Origin: an uncultured Aquabacterium sp.
GTDB taxonomy: Bacteria > Pseudomonadota > Gammaproteobacteria > Burkholderiales > Burkholderiaceae_C
Reading direction: 5' to 3'
DNA length: 64,000 bases
Assembly (NCBI RefSeq): GCF_947366995.1
Contig: NZ_CANBCC010000004.1
Location: 1-64,000 of the forward strand
Shown here: positions 9,302 to 17,992 of the stretch, in pieces
Layout of the letters: every line of letters starts with the position of its first letter
Numbering within the stretch: the stretch's first letter is position 1
Translations under genes and position numbers: made by a program
Notes under the pieces: generated by a model
What the model saw: only the letters and a program-made list of their open reading frames with translations
What the model was told of the DNA's origin: nothing
Databases searched by the model: none

Positions 9302-11086
9302 ATGTCCGTCTACAGCGCGCCCCTGCGCGACATGGCCTTCACGATGAAGGAGGTGGCCGGCCTGGACGCCGTGTGCGCCCAGCCTGGTTTCGAAGAAACC
9401 TCGCCCGATCTCGTGGAGGCCATCCTCGAGGAAGCCGGTCGGTTTGCCAGCGGTGTGCTGGACCCTCTGAACTGGCCCGGCGACCAGCAGGGTGCACGCT
9501 GGGACAACGGCGTCGTTCACGCGGCCGATGGCTTCAAGCAAGCCTACGCCCAGTTCTGCGAAACAGGCTGGAACGGCATGCCCGCCGCTACCGAATTCGG
9601 TGGCCAGGGCCTGCCGACGCTGGTCAGCACCGCGGTGCTGGAAATGTGGAAGTCGTCGAACATGGCGTTCTCGCTGTGCCAGATGCTGACGCTGGGTGCC
9701 GTCGAGGCCCTGGCGCGCCACGGCAGCCCTGAGCTGCAACAGCGCTTCCTGCCCAAGATGGTGTCCGGCCAGTGGACGGGCACCATGAACCTGACCGAGC
9801 CGCAGGCCGGCTCGGACCTCTCGGCCATCCGCAGCCGCGCGGTGCCCGAGGGCGACCACTACCGCATCACGGGCACCAAGATCTTCATCACCTGGGGTGA
9901 GCACGACATGGCCGAGAACATCGTCCATCTGGTGCTGGCCCGCCTGCCGGACGCCCCGGAAGGCGTGAAGGGGATCTCGCTGTTCGTGTGCCCCAAGTAC
10001 CTCGTGAATGCCGATGGCTCACTCGGTGAGCGCAACGACCTGATGTGCTCGTCCATCGAGCACAAGCTCGGCATCCACGCCAGCCCCACCGCCGTGATGT
10101 CCTTTGGTGACCAGGGCGGCGCCATCGGCTACCTGGTGGGCGAGGCCCACAAGGGCCTGGGCTACATGTTCACGATGATGAACCACGCCCGCTTGAATGT
10201 CGGCCTCGAAGGTGTGGCGATCTCGGAGCGCGCCTACCAGCGGGCCCGCGCCTATGCCATCGAGCGCGTGCAGGGCCGCACCCTGACCGAAGGCAGCCGC
10301 GGCATCATCGGCCACCCCGATGTGCGCCGCATGCTGATGGACATGAAGGCCCGCGTGGAAGCCATGCGCTCGCTGGCCTACTACGCAGCCGGCCAGATGG
10401 ACCGCGCCCATGGTCACACCGATGCGACGGTGCGCCAGCAGAGCCAGGCCATGGTCGACCTGCTGATCCCGGTGGTCAAGGGCTGGTGCACGGAAACCGC
10501 CCAGCAGGTGGTGGCCGACGGCGTGCAGGTGCACGGCGGCATGGGCTTCATCGAAGAAACCGGTGCAGCACAGTACGTGCGTGACGCCCGCATCACCACC
10601 ATCTACGAGGGCACGACCGGCATCCAGGCCAACGACCTGATCGGCCGCAAGCTGGCCCGAGAAGGCGGCGTGACGATGAAGGCGCTGACGCGCACGATGT
10701 CGGCCGACGCTCACCGACTGAGCGAGCATCCGGATGCGTCGCTGCGCCAGCTGGGACAGGGTCTGCAGCGCGGTCTCGATGCGCTGTCGCAGGCGACCGA
10801 CTGGCTGCTGACCGTCGGCGCCCAGCAACCGGCCGCCAGCGCGGCCGGTGCCGTGCCCTACCTGAAGCTCAGCGGCACCGTGATCGGTGGCTGGCTGATG
10901 AGCCGCTCGGCCGAGGCCGCTCTGGCCCAGCTGTCGGGCGCCACCGGCGACGAGGGCTTCCTCAGCGCCAAGGTCGGCACCGCGCTGCACTTCCTGCACC
11001 ACATGCTGGTCGAAGCACCGGCCTGGCGCGACCGCGTCGTCAACGGCGCCAGCAGCACGCTGGCCCTGCGCGAGGACCAATTCTGA
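9302..11086 (+). CDS. Acyl-CoA dehydrogenase, DmdC-like
   Basis: A 594-residue FAD enzyme that introduces the alpha-beta double bond into acyl-CoA. It has the long form with an extra C-terminal domain seen in DmdC-like dehydrogenases. The family start MAFTMKEVAGLD, the FAD/substrate signature MNLTEPQAGSDLS, and RITGTKIFITWGEHD are present. The catalytic Glu is likely in ITTIYEGTTGIQAND near residue 440. It starts 35 bases after actP with GGAG in the gap and is followed by a strong terminator, so it closes the operon. With the ligase it could oxidise fatty acids or methylmercaptopropionate; the sequence does not choose between these. Confidence 0.92.
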   Translation: MSVYSAPLRDMAFTMKEVAGLDAVCAQPGFEETSPDLVEAILEEAGRFASGVLDPLNWPGDQQGARWDNGVVHAADGFKQAYAQFCETGWNGMPAATEFGGQGLPTLVSTAVLEMWKSSNMAFSLCQMLTLGAVEALARHGSPELQQRFLPKMVSGQWTGTMNLTEPQAGSDLSAIRSRAVPEGDHYRITGTKIFITWGEHDMAENIVHLVLARLPDAPEGVKGISLFVCPKYLVNADGSLGERNDLMCSSIEHKLGIHASPTAVMSFGDQGGAIGYLVGEAHKGLGYMFTMMNHARLNVGLEGVAISERAYQRARAYAIERVQGRTLTEGSRGIIGHPDVRRMLMDMKARVEAMRSLAYYAAGQMDRAHGHTDATVRQQSQAMVDLLIPVVKGWCTETAQQVVADGVQVHGGMGFIEETGAAQYVRDARITTIYEGTTGIQANDLIGRKLAREGGVTMKALTRTMSADAHRLSEHPDASLRQLGQGLQRGLDALSQATDWLLTVGAQQPAASAAGAVPYLKLSGTVIGGWLMSRSAEAALAQLSGATGDEGFLSAKVGTALHFLHHMLVEAPAWRDRVVNGASSTLALREDQF

Positions 11087-11144
11087 TTCTGACCTGATCA
11101 CCAGCAGATCAGCGGCGGGTGGGCCTCGTGGCCTGCCCTCTTTT

Positions 11145-11183
11145 CAGGCACATGGCGCTCCACGGCATGTGCCTGCTTTTTTT
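11145..11183 (+). terminator. Rho-independent terminator of carboxylate operon
   Basis: A perfect 10-bp stem (CAGGCACATG with CATGTGCCTG, 11-base loop) is followed by CTTTTTTT. It acts on the plus strand after the acyl-CoA dehydrogenase gene and ends 11 bases before the convergent dnaE stop. There is no A-run on the other side, so it is probably one-directional. Confidence 0.9.
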
Positions 11184-11193
11184 GGTGGACCGA

Positions 11194-14100
11194 TCAGCCT
11201 TCGCCGTAGACCACCGTGGCCTGCGCGTCGGGCATCAGCTCCTTGAAGCGAAGCATGGCCGCCTCGGTCGGGTACACCTTGGCCTGGTCGCCCAGCTCCA
11301 GTTCGGCCCGCGCCGACAGCTCGGGCGTCCGGCGCTCCACCAGCACACGCAGTGGCAGGCCCTGCAGGATGGGCGGCAGGTCAGGCTGATCCGACTCGAT
11401 GCGCCGCGCCGGGTGCTCGCGCAGCACCTCGGCCACGGGCAGCTTCTGGTCGCGCGCCACCAGCCGCACGAAGCGGGCATAGCGGCACCGCGCCGACGCC
11501 AGGCTCATCACCTCCTGCACGTTCAGTCTCAGTCCGCCTGAGAAGCGGTCCGTCTGCACCTTGCCCTGGATGATGACGAGCTCGTCGTCCTTGAGCAGGT
11601 CCTTGTTGGCATCCAGCGTGCTCTGGTTGGCCACGGCCTCGATCGTCTCGCTCTTGTCGTCCAGCTTGAAGATGGCCACACGCCCGCGGGTGCCGTTGAT
11701 GATGCGCAGTTCGCTGATGATGCCGGCCACCAGCTGCGGATCGCGGCTGTCCTTGAGGTCGCCGATGCGCTGCTTGCAGAAGCGCCGCACCTCGGGCTCG
11801 GCCTCGTCGAACAGGTGGCCCGAGAGGTAGAAGCCGATGGCGGTCTTCTCGAGGCTCAGGCGCTCCTTGAGCGTCCACGGCTCGGTCGGCACCAGGTCAG
11901 GCTCGTTGGTCGAGGCCGCGTGGCTGTCACCGAAGTCGAACAGCCCGCCCTGGTCGGCATTGGCCGCCAGCGTGTCGGCGTACTCGAAGGCGAGCGACAC
12001 ACTCGCCAGCAAGCCCGAGCGGTGCGGCTCCAGCCGGTCGAAGGCACCGGCCTTGATCAAGGCCTCCACCACGCGCTTGTTGACCAGCTTGCGGTCCACA
12101 CGCGAACAGAAATCGAAGAAGCTCTTGAACGGGCCGTTGGCCTCACGCTCGCGCACGATGGCTTCGATGGCGCCCTGGCCCGTGCCCTTGACCGCGCCCA
12201 GCGCGTAGCAGATGGTCTTGTCGTCGATCGGGATGAAGCGCCACGCGCCCTGGTTCACATCCGGTGGCGTGAACGTGATGCCGAAGTTCTGCGTGGCATC
12301 GTCGTGGAAGATCTTGAGTTTGTCGGTGTCGTCGCTGGCAATCGTCATGTTGCCTGCGAAGAACTCGGCCGTGTAGTGCTGCTTGAGCCAGGCCGTGTGG
12401 TACGCCAGCAGGGCATAGGCCGCCGCGTGCGACTTGTTGAAGCCGTAGCCCGCGAACTTCTCCATCAAGTCGAAGATCTCGTTGGCCAGCTCGGCGCTGA
12501 TGCCGTTCTTGGCGGCGCCCTCCGCGAAGATGCCGCGGTGGTGCTGCATCTCCTCGACCTTCTTCTTGCCCATGGCCCGGCGAAGCAGGTCGGCGCCGCC
12601 GAGCGAGTAGCCCCCGACGATCTGGGCCACCTGCATCACCTGCTCCTGGTACACCATGATCCCGTAGGTTTCCTTGAGCACCGTCTCCATCAGCGGGTGC
12701 GGGTAGGTCACCTCTTCCTTGCCGTGCTTGCGCGCGCAGAACGAAGGGATCAGGTCCATCGGGCCCGGACGGTAGAGCGCCACCAGCGCGATGATGTCCT
12801 CGAAGACGCTGGGCTTGGCGTCGCGCAGCATGCCCTGCATCCCGCGGGATTCCAGCTGGAACACGGCCACCGTCTTGCCTTCGGACAGCAGCCGGAACGT
12901 GGGCGCGTCATCGAGCGGGATCTTGGCGAAATCGAAGTCCTTCTGGTCCGGATGCCGGGCCATGATGAACTCCTTGGCCGTCTCCAGAATGGTCAGCGTG
13001 GCCAGGCCCAGGAAGTCGAACTTCACCAGGCCGATCGCCTCGACGTCGTCCTTGTCGTACTGGCTCACGGCCGAGTCGCTGCCCGGCTGCATGTACAGCG
13101 GGCAGAAGTCGGTGATCTTGCCCGGCGCAATCAGCACGCCCCCGGCGTGCATGCCGATGTTGCGCACCATGCCTTCCACACGCTCGGCCAGCGTCAGCAG
13201 CGCAGCCACTTCCTCTTCGGCCTTTTCGCGCTCTTCCAGTTCGGGGGCTTCCTTGCGCGCGTAGATGATGCCGGGGTCGGGCTCGGCAGGCACCTTGGCC
13301 AGCGTCACCGTCTTGCCCGGGGGCGCCGGGATCAGCTTGGCAATGCTGTCGACATGGCCGTAGCCCATGCCCAGCACGCGGCCCACGTCGCGCAGCGCAG
13401 CCTTGGCGGCCATGGTGCCGAACGTGGCGATCTGCGAGACGGCATCGCGCCCGTAGCGGTCCTTCACGTAGTCGATGACGCGGTCGCGGTTGCCCTGGCA
13501 GAAGTCGATGTCGAAGTCGGGCATCGAGACCCGCTCGGGGTTCAGGAAGCGCTCGAACAGCAGGTTGTACTTCAGCGGGTCGAGGTCAGTGATCTTCAGC
13601 GCATACGCCACCAGCGAACCGGCGCCCGAGCCCCGGCCCGGGCCCACCGGGCAGCCATTGTTCTTCGCCCAGTTGATGAAGTCCTGCACGATCAGGAAGT
13701 AGCCCGGGAAGCCCATCTTCAGGATCACGTTGATCTCGAAGTCCAGGCGCTCCACATAGGTCGGGCGCTGCGCGTTGCGTTCGGCCTCGTCGGGGAACAG
13801 GTGGAGCAGGCGTTCTTCCAGGCCCTGGTGCGACAGCTCGCGGAAGAAGTCTTCCATCGGCTGCGGCTGGCCGTCCGGCATGATCGGCGTCGGGAAGTCG
13901 GGCAACTGCGGCTTGCCCAGCACCAGCGTCAGCGCGCAACGGCGGGCAATGGCCACCGTGTTCGCGATCGCCGAGGGGATGTCCGCGAACAGCGCCGTCA
14001 TCTCGGCCGTGGTCTTGAAGTGCTGCTCCTTCGTGAAGCGCTTGATGCGCTTGGGGTTGCCCAGGGTCTCGCCCTCGGCAATGCACACGCGGGCCTCGTG

Positions 14101-14727
14101 CGCATCGAAGTCATCGGGCGTCATGAACTGGATCGGGTGCGTGGCCACCACGGGCAGCCCGAGCCGCGCGGCCAACGGCACCACAGCGCGGATGTGCGGC
14201 TCGTTCGTGGCATGGCCACCGCGCTGCAATTCCAGGTAAAAGCGGCCCGGAAAGATCTCGGCCAGCTTGCGCGCCCACATTTCGGCCTTCGCCAGATCGC
14301 CCATCAGCACGGCCTGCCCCACCGGGCCCAGGTCGGCGCCGGACAGACAGATCAGCCCTTCGTTGCGCTGCGCCAGCGAGGCCCACGCCACCCATGCATG
14401 GGTCCGCTGGCCCGGGGCCGTCCAGGCCTCGCCCAGCAGCTCGCACAGCCGGAGGTAGCCCTCGCGATTCTGGATGACGAGCAGCAGCCGGGTGGGCGCC
14501 TTGCCGGCCTCTTCGGGCTCCAGCCAGACGTCGGCTGCGATGATGGGCTGAACACCCTTCTTCTGCGCGCTCTTGTACAGCTTCAGCGCCCCGAACAGGT
14601 TGCTCAGGTCAGAAATGGCCACCGCGGGCTGGTTGTCCTTGGCCGCGGCCTTGACCAGGTCGTCGATCCGGACGGTGCCGTCGACGACGGAAAATTCGGT
14701 GTGGGAGCGCAGGTGAACGAAAGGCAT
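11194..14727 (-). CDS. dnaE: DNA polymerase III alpha subunit
   Basis: A 1177-residue replicative polymerase subunit. It has an N-terminal PHP domain starting MPFVHLRSHTEFSVVDG and the C-family catalytic palm with the acidic motif PDFDIDF near residue 402. A further conserved KFDFLGL lies near 569, YQEQVM follows, and the HhH and OB-fold region (GTRGRVAIFKLDD, VIIQGKV) lies towards the C-terminus. The length is normal for DnaE1 and the YQEQVMQV context fits DnaE1 rather than the damage-inducible DnaE2. The ATG at 14727 begins the conserved PHP text; the frame stays open 55 codons upstream but with non-conserved Arg/Gly-rich residues. It lies 59 bases after the TetR gene on the same strand. 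Confidence 0.97.
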   Translation of the reverse strand: MPFVHLRSHTEFSVVDGTVRIDDLVKAAAKDNQPAVAISDLSNLFGALKLYKSAQKKGVQPIIAADVWLEPEEAGKAPTRLLLVIQNREGYLRLCELLGEAWTAPGQRTHAWVAWASLAQRNEGLICLSGADLGPVGQAVLMGDLAKAEMWARKLAEIFPGRFYLELQRGGHATNEPHIRAVVPLAARLGLPVVATHPIQFMTPDDFDAHEARVCIAEGETLGNPKRIKRFTKEQHFKTTAEMTALFADIPSAIANTVAIARRCALTLVLGKPQLPDFPTPIMPDGQPQPMEDFFRELSHQGLEERLLHLFPDEAERNAQRPTYVERLDFEINVILKMGFPGYFLIVQDFINWAKNNGCPVGPGRGSGAGSLVAYALKITDLDPLKYNLLFERFLNPERVSMPDFDIDFCQGNRDRVIDYVKDRYGRDAVSQIATFGTMAAKAALRDVGRVLGMGYGHVDSIAKLIPAPPGKTVTLAKVPAEPDPGIIYARKEAPELEEREKAEEEVAALLTLAERVEGMVRNIGMHAGGVLIAPGKITDFCPLYMQPGSDSAVSQYDKDDVEAIGLVKFDFLGLATLTILETAKEFIMARHPDQKDFDFAKIPLDDAPTFRLLSEGKTVAVFQLESRGMQGMLRDAKPSVFEDIIALVALYRPGPMDLIPSFCARKHGKEEVTYPHPLMETVLKETYGIMVYQEQVMQVAQIVGGYSLGGADLLRRAMGKKKVEEMQHHRGIFAEGAAKNGISAELANEIFDLMEKFAGYGFNKSHAAAYALLAYHTAWLKQHYTAEFFAGNMTIASDDTDKLKIFHDDATQNFGITFTPPDVNQGAWRFIPIDDKTICYALGAVKGTGQGAIEAIVREREANGPFKSFFDFCSRVDRKLVNKRVVEALIKAGAFDRLEPHRSGLLASVSLAFEYADTLAANADQGGLFDFGDSHAASTNEPDLVPTEPWTLKERLSLEKTAIGFYLSGHLFDEAEPEVRRFCKQRIGDLKDSRDPQLVAGIISELRIINGTRGRVAIFKLDDKSETIEAVANQSTLDANKDLLKDDELVIIQGKVQTDRFSGGLRLNVQEVMSLASARCRYARFVRLVARDQKLPVAEVLREHPARRIESDQPDLPPILQGLPLRVLVERRTPELSARAELELGDQAKVYPTEAAMLRFKELMPDAQATVVYGEG

Positions 14728-14786
14728 GGGCGCGATTGTAGGGAGGCCGGCGCCGCCCGGTGCCCGCCTCGTCGCACCGTGTCCGT

Positions 14787-15452
14787 TCAGGCCTTGCGCG
14801 GGGCGCCCGCCAGTGCGAAAAGCCCGCGATACGGCAGCAGATTGGTCGCGACCACCTTGTCGATGGGCTCGGCAAAACCGTCCTGCATCCACCGGGCGGC
14901 CAACAGCACATTCAACCCGATCATCCCCTCGGCCAGCAGGTCCAGGCTGATGTCATCGCGCTTCAGATCAGGCACCAGCTGGGCCAGGTGCGAGCGCAGC
15001 ATGTTCGAATAATCGCGCGCCGTGGCGCCGCTCACGGCCGCCACCTCGTCGTTCACGGCGAGCGAGTCGACCAGCATGATGCGGCCACGCCGCGGGTCGT
15101 CGCGGATGAACTCAAGGAACACCCGCATCGCAGGCTCCAGCAAGCCCAGCGGCGTGGGCTCGGCCTGCGACAGCGCCGCCAGCGTCAGCCGCATCAGTTC
15201 TTCGCGCAGCGTTTCATAGGTCGCCAGATAAAGCTGGGGCAGCGTCTTGAACGATTCGTAGAAGTAGCGCTCGGTCAGGTGCGCGGCCACGCACACCTCA
15301 CGCACCGTGGTGGCGTGGAAGCCCTTGGTGCCGAACACCGCCAGCGCCCCCTCGATGAGCTTGGCACGGCGCTGCCGCTGCCGCTCTTCGGGCAGCACGC
15401 CGCCGTAGCGGCGCTTGTTCGCGGGGGATGGGTCAGGGCGTGGGCTTTCCAT
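14787..15452 (-). CDS. TetR/AcrR-family repressor
   Basis: A 221-residue regulator. The N-terminal HTH is at about residues 25-70 (KLIEGALAVFGTKGFHATTVREV, HLTERYFYESF); the rest is an all-helical ligand-binding and dimerisation domain. I chose the ATG at 15452: an in-frame upstream ATG at 15485 would run through operator 1. It is divergent from the monooxygenase cassette, separated by a 79-base gap holding two palindromes of identical format, so it most likely represses that cassette and perhaps itself. The inducer is presumably a substrate or product of the cassette, such as a ketone or ester, but this is inference. Confidence 0.9.
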   Translation of the reverse strand: MESPRPDPSPANKRRYGGVLPEERQRQRRAKLIEGALAVFGTKGFHATTVREVCVAAHLTERYFYESFKTLPQLYLATYETLREELMRLTLAALSQAEPTPLGLLEPAMRVFLEFIRDDPRRGRIMLVDSLAVNDEVAAVSGATARDYSNMLRSHLAQLVPDLKRDDISLDLLAEGMIGLNVLLAARWMQDGFAEPIDKVVATNLLPYRGLFALAGAPRKA

Positions 15453-15465
15453 AGGGATGCCTATG

Positions 15466-15494
15466 TTGACATGGTCCATTGTCAAAGCTATTGT
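15466..15494 (+). promoter_or_regulatory. Sigma-70 promoter of the monooxygenase cassette
   Basis: A perfect -35 TTGACA (15466-15471), a 17-base spacer and -10 TATTGT (15489-15494, 4 of 6 to consensus) point at the monooxygenase gene. The predicted transcript start is near 15501, giving a leader of about 30 bases. The -35 is part of operator 1 and the -10 touches operator 2. Confidence 0.75.
15467..15484. promoter_or_regulatory. TetR operator 1 (TGACA-N8-TGTCA)
   Basis: An 18-bp inverted repeat with perfect TGACA/TGTCA arms; one more base pair each side extends it to TTGACA/TGTCAA. It covers the -35 element of the cassette promoter. It shares its exact format with operator 2, 27 bp away centre to centre. 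Confidence 0.75.
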
Positions 15495-15511
15495 GACAAG
15501 CCTCCTTGTCA
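15494..15511. promoter_or_regulatory. TetR operator 2 (TGACA-N8-TGTCA)
   Basis: TGACAAG-N4-CTTGTCA is a perfect 7-bp inverted repeat in the same 5-8-5 format as operator 1. It covers the end of the -10 and the predicted transcription start of the monooxygenase cassette. Two sites spaced like this are common for cooperative TetR-family repressors. Confidence 0.78.
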
Positions 15512-15531
15512 GAAATCAACCCTCCCCTCGC

Positions 15532-17037
15532 ATGAAACCCCAGGCTTACGCCCAGCCGGCCACCCCTTCGGGCACCGCGCCGTCCCGGCACCGCGTCATC
15601 GTGGTGGGCACGGGGTTTTCGGGCCTGTGCATGGGCGTGAAGCTGCGGGAAGCGGGCGAGGAAGACTTCGTCCTGCTCGAACGCGCCAGCGAGGTGGGCG
15701 GCACGTGGCGTGACAACACCTACCCGGGCTGCGGTTGCGACGTGCAATCGCACCTCTATTCTTTCTCGTTCGCACCCAACCCGAACTGGTCGCGGATGTA
15801 CGCCCCGCAGGCCGAAATCTTTGCCTACCTGAAGGACGTGGCCCGGCGCTTCGACCTGATGCGCCACATCCACTTCAACGCCAACCTCGTGGGTGCGCGT
15901 TACGACGAAGCCCGCCGGTTGTGGGTGGTGCAGGCAGAAGACGGTCGGGTCTTCGAAGGCGAGGTGCTCGTGTCCGGCATGGGCGGCCTGAGCAACCCGA
16001 TGGTGCCAGACCTGCCCGGCCTGGCGCGTTTCAAGGGGCCGGTGTTCCATTCGGCCACCTGGCAGCACGATGTGGACCTGCGGGGCCTGCGCGTGGCGGT
16101 GGTTGGCAGTGGCGCCAGCGCCATCCAGTTCGTGCCGGCCATTGCGCCGCTGGTCGACCGGCTCGACTACTACCAGCGCACCCCGCCGTGGGTGGTGCCC
16201 GAAGATGACCGCCCGCTGATCGAGCGCGAACGCGCCGACTTCAGCGCCCATCCCTGGCGTCAGCGGCTGCAGCGCATCAAGCTCTACTGGATGCTCGAAG
16301 CCCGTTTCCTGGCCTTCAAGTACAAGCCCGAGTGGATGAAGCTGGTGGCCAAGGTCGGCAAGCACCGCATCGCCAAGGCCATCCGGGATCCGGAGGTGCG
16401 CGCCAAGGTGACACCCGACTACACGCCCGGCTGCAAGCGTCTGTTGATCTCCAACGACTACTACCCGGCGCTGGCGCGCACCAACGTGCACGTGATCACC
16501 GATGGCATCCGGGAAGTGACGGAAACCGGCGTCGTCACGCAGGATGGCACGCTGCGCGACGTGGATGCGCTGATCTTCGGAACCGGCTTCAAGGTTTCGG
16601 ATCCGATCCCGCCGGGCGTGGTCTTCGGCCGTGGCGGCGCCGACCTGGCCGAAGTCTGGCGCAACGGCCCGGAGGCCTACATGGGCATCACCGTGGCGGG
16701 CTTTCCGAACTTCTTCATGCTGATGGGCCCCAACACCGGCCTGGGCCACAACTCGATGGTCTTCATGATCGAGTCCCAGGCGCACTACATCGTCGAGGCG
16801 CTGAAGGCCATGCGCGAACGCCACCTGCGCACGCTGGAGATCCGGCCGCAGGCGCAAGCCCGCTTCGTGAACGAGGTGCAGCAGCAACTGCAGCGCACCG
16901 TCTGGCAGTCGGGGTGCAAGAGCTGGTACCTCACGGCCGAGGGACGCAATATTTCCCTGTGGCCCGGCTTCACCTTCGCCTACCGTCTCAAGACCCGCCG
17001 TTTCAACCTCAAGCCTTACCTGAGCGAGCCCGCATGA
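15532..17037 (+). CDS. Flavin-containing Baeyer-Villiger-type monooxygenase
   Basis: A 501-residue FAD/NADPH enzyme. An N-terminal Rossmann GTGFSG at about residues 26-31 binds FAD, and a second GSGASA near 189 binds NADPH. The stretch FKGPVFHSATW (about 164-174) fits the BVMO fingerprint FxGxxxHxxxW. Type I BVMOs insert oxygen next to a carbonyl, turning ketones into esters or lactones. The first gene of the cassette, it overlaps the esterase gene by 4 bases (ATGA). No clear Shine-Dalgarno precedes the ATG at 15532, which begins after the twin operators. An esterase and an SDR behind it support ketone catabolism: alcohol to ketone, ketone to ester, ester to acid plus alcohol. EthA/MymA-like enzymes are the nearest known relatives. 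Confidence 0.9.
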   Translation: MKPQAYAQPATPSGTAPSRHRVIVVGTGFSGLCMGVKLREAGEEDFVLLERASEVGGTWRDNTYPGCGCDVQSHLYSFSFAPNPNWSRMYAPQAEIFAYLKDVARRFDLMRHIHFNANLVGARYDEARRLWVVQAEDGRVFEGEVLVSGMGGLSNPMVPDLPGLARFKGPVFHSATWQHDVDLRGLRVAVVGSGASAIQFVPAIAPLVDRLDYYQRTPPWVVPEDDRPLIERERADFSAHPWRQRLQRIKLYWMLEARFLAFKYKPEWMKLVAKVGKHRIAKAIRDPEVRAKVTPDYTPGCKRLLISNDYYPALARTNVHVITDGIREVTETGVVTQDGTLRDVDALIFGTGFKVSDPIPPGVVFGRGGADLAEVWRNGPEAYMGITVAGFPNFFMLMGPNTGLGHNSMVFMIESQAHYIVEALKAMRERHLRTLEIRPQAQARFVNEVQQQLQRTVWQSGCKSWYLTAEGRNISLWPGFTFAYRLKTRRFNLKPYLSEPA

Positions 17038-17975
17038 GCATCCAGTCCGTCCTCACCAACCTGGTCCTGCGCTGGCAGTTCAAGCGGGGCAGCCGCGGCC
17101 CGCTGAACGTGGCCGCCGCGCGGCACAAGGTCGATCAGCTGGCGCGCCGCTACCCGCCGCCGCCCGCCAGCATCCGGCACACGCCGGTGGCCGCCAACCC
17201 CGCCGCCGGCCTGTGCGCGGCCGAATGGCTCAGCGTCGCCAACCCGAAGCGCACCGTGCTGTACTTCCACGGTGGCGGCTACTTCTTCTGCAGCCTCACC
17301 ACCCACCGGCCCACGTGCGCCTACCTGGCACGCACCGCCGAGGCCCGCGTGCTGTCGGTCGATTACCGCATGGCACCCGAGCATCCCTGCCCGGCCGCCG
17401 TGGACGACACGCTAGCCTGGTGGAAAGCCGTGCTCGCCGAAGGCACCCGACCCGAGGACGTCGTGTTTGCCGGAGACTCGGCCGGGGGCGGCCTGGCGCT
17501 GGCCACGTTGGTGGCGGCACGCGATGCCGGTCTGCCGCTGCCCGCCGGCGCCGTGCTGTTCTCGCCCTGGTGTGATCTGACCTGCTCCGGTGAGACCATG
17601 CAGACGCAGGCCAAGGCCGACGTCATGTTCAACCCGCACCTGCTGCCCGAAGCGGCGAAGCTCTACCTGGCGGGCCGGCCTGCAAACGACCCGGTGGCCT
17701 CACCGCTGTTTGCCGACCTGCGGGGCCTGCCCCCGCTGATGATCCACGCCAGCCGCCACGAGATCCTGATGGCCGACTCCACCCGGCTGCATGACCGGGC
17801 CGTGGTGCAGGGCGTCACCAGCGAGCTGCACCTGAAGGCGCGGATGCCCCATGTGTGGCCGACCATGCTGATGCTGCCCGAGGCGCGCCGCACGCTGACC
17901 GACTGCGGCACCTGGATCGCCCGCCGTACCCAGGCCGCCAACGCGGCCGCCGATGCCGCCCGCCGCGCGGCCTGA
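17034..17975 (+). CDS. Alpha/beta hydrolase, hormone-sensitive lipase family
   Basis: A 313-residue esterase. The HSL-family oxyanion motif HGGG is at about residues 80-83 and the nucleophile elbow GDSAGG near 149, with a C-terminal catalytic His in MPHVWP. The acidic residue is probably in the SRHEILMADS region. It overlaps the monooxygenase stop, so the two are co-translated. Its likely job is to hydrolyse the ester made by the monooxygenase. Family members act on short acyl esters in the cytoplasm; no signal peptide is seen. Confidence 0.92.
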   Translation: MSIQSVLTNLVLRWQFKRGSRGPLNVAAARHKVDQLARRYPPPPASIRHTPVAANPAAGLCAAEWLSVANPKRTVLYFHGGGYFFCSLTTHRPTCAYLARTAEARVLSVDYRMAPEHPCPAAVDDTLAWWKAVLAEGTRPEDVVFAGDSAGGGLALATLVAARDAGLPLPAGAVLFSPWCDLTCSGETMQTQAKADVMFNPHLLPEAAKLYLAGRPANDPVASPLFADLRGLPPLMIHASRHEILMADSTRLHDRAVVQGVTSELHLKARMPHVWPTMLMLPEARRTLTDCGTWIARRTQAANAAADAARRAA

Positions 17976-17992
17976 TTGTTTTCGCCACCCAC

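Noticed and set aside
11815-15012. Very long open frame opposite dnaE (over 1000 codons), and similar long frames opposite the acyl-CoA ligase, actP and LOV kinase genes
   Set aside because: Antisense open frames are common in GC-rich genes with strong third-position bias. Their His/Arg/Gln-rich products have no family signature, and the sense strands encode clear proteins.
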